Positions 5,218 to 8,551 of a stretch of 8,551 bases of DNA are shown one piece after another. The notes beneath the pieces were generated by a model. That model ran no database searches, was not told where the DNA came from, and saw nothing but the letters and a program-made list of their open reading frames with translations. Each line of letters begins with the position of its first letter. Position 1 is the first letter of the stretch. Origin of the DNA: DATBHZ01 sp036557185 (GTDB lineage Bacteria; Actinomycetota; Acidimicrobiia; IMCC26256; JAENVU01); contig DATBHZ010000154.1 in the NCBI GenBank assembly GCA_036557185.1, positions 1 to 8,551 on the forward strand, read 5' to 3'. Both the position numbers and the translations under genes were made by a program.

Positions 5218-5553
5218 ATGAATTCGGACGACTCGATCGACGCGATCTTCTCCGCCTTGTCGGATCGCACGCGCCGGCAGGTGCTCGGGAGGCTCGCGCG
5301 CGCAGACTCGGTGACGGCAACCGAGCTGGCAACGGGGATGGACGTGAGCCGCCAGGCGATCGTGAAGCACCTCCAGGCGCTGAGCAGCGCCGGCTTCGCG
5401 ACGACCGAGCGCTCGGGTCGCGAGGTCCGCTACTCCCTCGACCCGGCACCCTTGCGCGAGGCCGCCCGATGGATCTCAGACGAAGGCGCGCGGTGGGACG
5501 ACCGGCTCGGTCGCCTTCGGTCGCTGCTCCAGGACCGGCCCGGCAGGACCTAG
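5218..5553 (+). CDS. ArsR-family winged-helix transcriptional regulator
   Basis: A 111-residue DNA-binding protein. The N-terminal IDAIFSALSDRTRRQVLGRLAR is the classic ArsR opening. The helix-turn-helix is ATELATGMDVSRQAIVKHLQAL (about 38-59), with recognition helix SRQAIVKHLQAL, followed by the wing GFATTERSGREVRYSLDP (63-80). No cysteine is present, so it is not a classical metal sensor with Cys ligands. Such regulators paired with SRPBCC proteins are common in Actinomycetota, with unknown effectors. The start lies 5 bp after the SRPBCC stop with only a weak AGG upstream, implying translational coupling. It may autoregulate through the 19-bp dyad boxes at 4783-4847 (inference). Its TAG stop is separated by 1 bp from the stop of the convergent VOC gene. 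Confidence 0.93.
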   Translation: MNSDDSIDAIFSALSDRTRRQVLGRLARADSVTATELATGMDVSRQAIVKHLQALSSAGFATTERSGREVRYSLDPAPLREAARWISDEGARWDDRLGRLRSLLQDRPGRT

Positions 5554-5554
5554 A

Positions 5555-6001
5555 TCACAGCCACTGGGCGAGCTCGACGATGACGCCCTCGGGACCGTTG
5601 AAGAACACGAGCTTGCGGTCGTGGAACACCATCGCCTCGTTGCGCGCGGTGAAGCCCGCGGCCACGAGCTTCGCCGCCGTCGCGTCGAGGTCCGGGACAC
5701 GGAAGCACACGTGGTTGAACCCGAAGCGATCCAGACGGCCGCTGCCCGCGTCGGGTACCGCGTCGGGCCGATGGAAGCGGAGCAGCTGCACCTCTTCGTG
5801 AGGCTCGGCGCCGGGCACCGACAGCGTCACGTGATCCGCTTCGAGACCCTTGATGCCCATGTACGCGTCCATCTCGTCGCCCGAGATCACCACGGAGCGC
5901 GTGACGCAGAAGCCCAGCTGTGCGAGGAAGCGCTCGGCTTCGTCGAGATCGGTGACGAGCATCGTGAGATGGTCGAAGCGCGAGGCCGGAACAGAAGCCA
6001 C
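5555..6001 (-). CDS. VOC superfamily (glyoxalase/dioxygenase-fold) protein
   Basis: A 148-residue single-unit vicinal-oxygen-chelate protein with two beta-alpha-beta-beta-beta modules: FDHLTMLVTDLDEAERFLAQLGF (9-31) and FNHVCFRVPDLDATAAKLVAAGF (95-117). Likely metal ligands are H11, a glutamate near 69-70 (HEEVQLL), H97 and E143 (GVIVELAQW), the normal glyoxalase-like set. The reaction cannot be told from sequence: lyase, epimerase, ring-cleavage dioxygenase or binding protein are all possible. The GTG at 6001 is chosen because the next ATG (codon 14) would remove H11; its ribosome-binding site is weak. It lies 31 bp downstream of the cupin gene on the same strand and ends the monooxygenase-cupin-VOC run. 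Its stop is 1 bp from the arsR stop, leaving no room for a separate terminator. Confidence 0.9.
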   Translation of the reverse strand: MASVPASRFDHLTMLVTDLDEAERFLAQLGFCVTRSVVISGDEMDAYMGIKGLEADHVTLSVPGAEPHEEVQLLRFHRPDAVPDAGSGRLDRFGFNHVCFRVPDLDATAAKLVAAGFTARNEAMVFHDRKLVFFNGPEGVIVELAQWL

Positions 6002-6013
6002 GCGCCCAACCTA

Positions 6014-6027
6014 GCGCCGCTCGGCGC
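6014..6027. repeat. GC-rich hairpin GCGCC-GCTC-GGCGC between cupin and VOC genes
   Basis: A 5-bp GC-only stem with a 4-base loop in the 31-bp gap between the cupin stop and the VOC GTG. It could be an mRNA processing or partial-termination stem, or chance at this GC content. No T-run follows. Confidence 0.25.
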
Positions 6028-6032
6028 GCGGC

Positions 6033-6392
6033 TTACGCGCGAGCGCGGCCGAAGTCGTCGGCGATCCGTTCGATGTCGTCCTCGCCGAAGTACTCACCAT
6101 GTTGGATCTCGACGAAGACCAGATCCTCGGTTCCCGAGTTCTCGATGCGGTGCGCGGAACCCACGGGAATGTCGGCGGTCTGACCGACGACGAGTTCGAT
6201 CGTGTCGTCGTCGAGCGTGACGCACGCGGTGCCCTGCACGACGAACCAGTGCTCGCTGCGCCGCGCATGCCGCTGGTAGCTCAGGCGCTTCCCCGGGAGC
6301 ACCGTGATGCGTTTCACCTTGTAGCTCTCGTCCTCGAGCAGGACCTCGAAGCGTCCCCATGGACGTTCGTCGTACAAGGCCTCGCCGGGCAC
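6033..6392 (-). CDS. Stand-alone cupin of the mannose-6-phosphate isomerase type II family
   Basis: A 119-residue single cupin that closely follows the C-terminal isomerase domain of bifunctional mannose-1-phosphate guanylyltransferase/mannose-6-phosphate isomerase: ERPWGRFEVL (9-18), YKVKRITVLPGKRLSYQRHARRSEHWFVVQGTA (24-56), DIPVGSAHRIEN (74-85) and VEIQHGEYFGEDDIERIADDFGR (94-116). Metal-site candidates are Q40, H42, H48 and H81. The family interconverts mannose-6-phosphate and fructose-6-phosphate, but single-domain copies may be non-sugar cupins, so the activity is uncertain. The start is GTG 6392, preceded by GAGGAG 5 bases upstream; the frame stays open further up but without family similarity and inside the monooxygenase gene. 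It begins 20 bp after the monooxygenase stop, so co-transcription is likely. Confidence 0.88.
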   Translation of the reverse strand: MPGEALYDERPWGRFEVLLEDESYKVKRITVLPGKRLSYQRHARRSEHWFVVQGTACVTLDDDTIELVVGQTADIPVGSAHRIENSGTEDLVFVEIQHGEYFGEDDIERIADDFGRARA

Positions 6393-6397
6393 CGTCG

Positions 6398-6403
6398 CTC
6401 CTC
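6398..6403 (-). promoter_or_regulatory. Ribosome-binding site GAGGAG for the GTG-started cupin
   Basis: GAGGAG lies 5 bases before GTG 6392 in the 20-bp gap after the monooxygenase stop. It supports this non-ATG start against longer readings of the frame. Confidence 0.7.
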
Positions 6404-6412
6404 GATCCGTCG

Positions 6413-7951
6413 TCAGCGCGCGGCGTGTGCCGCGGGGCGCCGGGCGGCACGCCGGTTGAAGGCCCCGAGGCCTGTGGTCCGCATCTTGTACCAGTACGCG
6501 GCCGTCGTCTTGGGCCAGTTGTTCGTGACCTTGCCCGACGAGGTCTTGTACCAGCTCCTGCAGCCCGCCTCCCAGACCGTCTCGTGCACCGCTGCCTGCA
6601 CGCCGCGGTTGTATTCGCTCATCGCCTGCGGGCGGACGTCGAACGCCGTCAGCCCGTCGCGCTGCATGGCCGTGATCGCGCGCATCACGTAGCCGACCTG
6701 CGACTCCATCATGAACATCACGGAGTTGTGCCCGAGGTTGGTGTTCGGTCCGTAGAGCAAGAAGAGGCTCGGGAACCCGTCGACCGCCACGCCGAGGTAC
6801 GCCTCCGCTCCCTTGGCCCACCGCTCGTGGAGGCTCTGTCCGTCACGCCCCGTGATCTCGACGGGGGCGAGGAAGTTCGTGGTCTGGAACCCGGTGCCGT
6901 AGATGATGACGTCGGCCGGGTGGTGCACGCCGTCGGTGGTCACCACGCCGTCCGCGACGATGCGATCGATCGAGCTCGTGATGAGTGCGACGTCGTCACG
7001 AACGAGCGAGGGGTAATAGTCGTTCGAGATGAGCACGCGCTTGCAGCCAATCGGATAGTCCGGTGTGACCCGTGCGCGCAACGCGGGATCCGAGATCTGT
7101 TTCTCGAGATGCGTCAGCGCGACCTTCTCCATCGCATGCGCCTTCTTGCTGCCGTCGTGGAACATCGGCCAGCGCATCTCGAGCAGCCCCCAGATCTGCG
7201 CGCGGTGGGCGCGCCGGATCACCGGCCAACGCGCGAACAGCGTCTTCATCTTGTCGGGGTAAGCGGCGTCCGGCTTCGGGACGACCCAGTTCGCCGAGCG
7301 CTGGTAGACGTCGAGGTGCGCGGCTTGCTCCGCGATGCGCGGGATGAACTGGATCGCGCTCGCGCCGTTGCCGATTACGGCGACGCGCTTGCCCGTGAGG
7401 TCCACGTCGTGGTTCCAGCGCGCCGAGTGGAACGTCATTCCTTCGAAGCTGTCGATCCCGTCGATGTCGGGATAGAACGGAACGTTCAGCTGGCCGAGCC
7501 CGCTCACGAGCACGTCGACGTCGACGCGGTCGCCCGCGTCGGTCGTGAGCTGCCATTCGGCCGTGTCATCGTCCCACCGGGCCTCGGTCACGGCTGTCCG
7601 CGCCCGCAGGTGCGGTCGGAGCCCGAAGCGGTCAGCGCACCCTTCGAGGTAGGCGAGGATCTCGGGCTGCTCGGCGAAGACCCGTGTCCAGTCGCTCTTC
7701 GGTGCGAACGAGTAGGAGTACAGGTGCGACGGGACGTCGCAGCTCGCGCCGGGGTACGTGTTGTCACGCCACGTGCCGCCGACCCCGTCGGACTTCTCGA
7801 AGATCGTGAAGCTCTCGATCCCGGCCAGCTTCAAGCGGATCGCCATGCAGAGCCCGGCCACGCCCGCACCGAGGATGGCGATGCGCGGCGGGGCTCCGGC
7901 CGCCGGGGACTGCCTGCCGAGTTGGAGCCGCGTTCGAAGGTCGGACAACAT
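6413..7951 (-). CDS. Baeyer-Villiger-type flavin-containing monooxygenase (FAD/NADPH)
   Basis: A 512-residue flavoprotein that would use NADPH and O2 to insert oxygen next to a ketone or to oxidise a heteroatom. Seen in order: FAD Rossmann motif ILGAGVAGL (26-34), GVGGTWRDNTYPGASCDVPSHLYSYSF (56-82), the Baeyer-Villiger fingerprint FxGxxxHxxxW as FEGMTFHSARW (169-179), NADPH Rossmann motif VIGNGASA (192-199), DVIIYGTGFQTT (347-358) and GPNTNLGHNS (401-410). Length fits type I enzymes of the FMO/BVMO class. ATG 7951 is preferred; a GTG at 8014 would overlap the divergent amidohydrolase and adds no conserved sequence. No ribosome-binding site is seen, but a TANNNT -10 lies 9 bases upstream. It heads a minus-strand run with the cupin and VOC genes. 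The substrate (cyclic, linear or terpenoid ketone) is unknown. Confidence 0.94.
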   Translation of the reverse strand: MLSDLRTRLQLGRQSPAAGAPPRIAILGAGVAGLCMAIRLKLAGIESFTIFEKSDGVGGTWRDNTYPGASCDVPSHLYSYSFAPKSDWTRVFAEQPEILAYLEGCADRFGLRPHLRARTAVTEARWDDDTAEWQLTTDAGDRVDVDVLVSGLGQLNVPFYPDIDGIDSFEGMTFHSARWNHDVDLTGKRVAVIGNGASAIQFIPRIAEQAAHLDVYQRSANWVVPKPDAAYPDKMKTLFARWPVIRRAHRAQIWGLLEMRWPMFHDGSKKAHAMEKVALTHLEKQISDPALRARVTPDYPIGCKRVLISNDYYPSLVRDDVALITSSIDRIVADGVVTTDGVHHPADVIIYGTGFQTTNFLAPVEITGRDGQSLHERWAKGAEAYLGVAVDGFPSLFLLYGPNTNLGHNSVMFMMESQVGYVMRAITAMQRDGLTAFDVRPQAMSEYNRGVQAAVHETVWEAGCRSWYKTSSGKVTNNWPKTTAAYWYKMRTTGLGAFNRRAARRPAAHAAR

Positions 7952-7960
7952 GTTGACCGA

Positions 7961-7966
7961 AGCGTA
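7961..7966 (-). promoter_or_regulatory. Putative -10 element of the monooxygenase operon (TACGCT)
   Basis: On the minus strand TACGCT fits TANNNT and ends 9 bases before ATG 7951, compatible with a leaderless or near-leaderless mRNA. It lies in the 49-bp gap shared with the divergent amidohydrolase. No clear -35 is seen. Confidence 0.3.
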
Positions 7967-8000
7967 CGCCGAGGCGATCTCGCAACGGGAAGAGGCACCG

Positions 8001-8551
8001 ATGGCGGTCGACACCGACGACCCGCAGGCTCACTACACGATCATCTCCGCCGACTGCCACGCCGGCGGCTCGATGGAGCAGTACCGCGGGTATCTCGAGG
8101 CCCGGTACGTCGACGAGTTCGACGCCTGGCGGGGGCGCTACAAGAACCCGTTCCGCGACCTCCAGGACAACAAGCGGGCGCGGAACTGGGACGACGATCG
8201 GCGCAACGCCGATCTCGAGGCCGACGGCCAGGTCGGCGAGGTGGTGTTCCCGAACACCGTTCCACCGTTCTTCCCGACCGGCGCGGTGATCGCGCGTCCG
8301 CCCGTCACCAAGGAGGACCTCGAGCTGCGGTGGGCAGGGCTCCGTGCGCACAACCGCTGGCTCGCCGACTGGTGCGGCCGGTTCCCCGAGCGCCGTGCCG
8401 GGATCGCGCAGATCTTCGTCAACGACGTCGATGCCGCGGTCGAAGAGGTGAAGTTCGCGGCGGAGCACGGGCTGCGCGGCGGCGTGCTCGTGCCGGGGAT
8501 CCCGGACGACGTGCCGATCGAGCCTCTCTACTCCGACGTGTACGACCCGCT
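8001..8551 (+). CDS. Amidohydrolase family 2 (metal-dependent hydrolase), 5' part
   Basis: The frame is open from ATG 8001 to the right edge (183 complete codons) and runs off the window. The N-terminus HYTIISADCHAGG (11-23) carries the D-x-H of the amidohydrolase-2 TIM barrel (D18, H20) in the DCHAG form common in actinobacterial members. Then come EQYRGYLEARYVDEFDAW, GEVVFPNTVPPFF, LRAHNRWLADWCGRFPERRAGIAQIFVNDVDAAVEEV and the strand GLRGGVLVPG. Family members hydrolyse or decarboxylate small organic acids, esters or amides using one divalent metal. Later ligands are outside the window, so neither completeness nor reaction can be judged. AGAGG lies 5 bases before the ATG. It diverges from the monooxygenase across 49 bp, which suggests joint control and a shared catabolic route. 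Confidence 0.9.
   Translation, partial: MAVDTDDPQAHYTIISADCHAGGSMEQYRGYLEARYVDEFDAWRGRYKNPFRDLQDNKRARNWDDDRRNADLEADGQVGEVVFPNTVPPFFPTGAVIARPPVTKEDLELRWAGLRAHNRWLADWCGRFPERRAGIAQIFVNDVDAAVEEVKFAAEHGLRGGVLVPGIPDDVPIEPLYSDVYDP

Noticed and set aside
5554..5554. Bidirectional terminator between arsR and the VOC gene
   Set aside because: Only 1 bp separates the two stops and no GC-stem with a T-run is seen around it.
7952..8014. GTG start extending the monooxygenase by 21 residues
   Set aside because: It would overlap the amidohydrolase start by 14 bp, has no ribosome-binding site and adds nothing conserved; ATG 7951 fits the usual distance to the FAD motif.
7764..8468. Minus-strand open frame (234 codons) opposite the right-edge gene
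   Set aside because: The plus strand reads a clear amidohydrolase-2 N-terminus with a ribosome-binding site; the minus reading has no motif.
1..8551. Mobile elements, CRISPR arrays, tRNA/rRNA genes, riboswitches
   Set aside because: Read on both strands: no transposase or integrase motif, no regularly spaced repeats, no tRNA-like cloverleaf and no known riboswitch core.

Overview
The window is GC-rich throughout, densely packed and rich in acyl-CoA and redox enzymes. It has a ClpP of the actinobacterial ClpP2 type and ATG/GTG starts that often lack ribosome-binding sites. This points to the chromosome of an Actinomycetota member, perhaps an Acidimicrobiia-like environmental lineage; the genus cannot be named from the sequence alone. 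I see no mobile element, CRISPR array, tRNA or rRNA. No stretch over 300 bases lacks a gene; the longest gap is 163 bases (125-287).

Left block (1-4157): acyl-CoA metabolism. On the minus strand lie the N-terminus of an acyl-CoA dehydrogenase (cut by the window edge) and a class III (CaiB/BaiF) CoA-transferase. The transferase diverges, across only 37 bp, from a plus-strand pair. The first gene of the pair is a fusion of a hydroxymethylglutaryl-CoA-synthase-like thiolase fold with a C-terminal DUF35/OB-fold domain. The second is an SCP2-type thiolase overlapping it by the 4-bp ATGA. The likely theme is activation, oxidation and carbon-carbon cleavage or condensation of a CoA-bound acid (branched, isoprenoid or steroid-derived), but the substrate is not visible. 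The fusion protein contains no cysteine at all, so it cannot use the usual nucleophile. With the thiolase it resembles a rearranged, partly degenerate version of the archaeal thiolase/DUF35/HMG-CoA synthase complex.

Middle block (4120-5553): a ClpP2-like protease subunit on the minus strand, whose 3' end overlaps the thiolase 3' end by 38 bp. It diverges from a two-gene plus-strand operon: a short SRPBCC (AHSA1-like) protein and an ArsR-type regulator. The shared upstream region carries two copies of a 19-bp dyad box, GTGCAAC-N5-GGTTGCG, flanking a third dyad. It looks like a dedicated operator cluster.

Right block (5555-8551): a minus-strand run of a Baeyer-Villiger-type flavin monooxygenase, a stand-alone mannose-6-phosphate-isomerase-type cupin and a VOC/glyoxalase-fold protein, reading toward and stopping 1 bp from the arsR stop. 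A truncated amidohydrolase-2 gene diverges from the monooxygenase. This is a typical catabolic cassette for oxygenating and hydrolysing an organic substrate.
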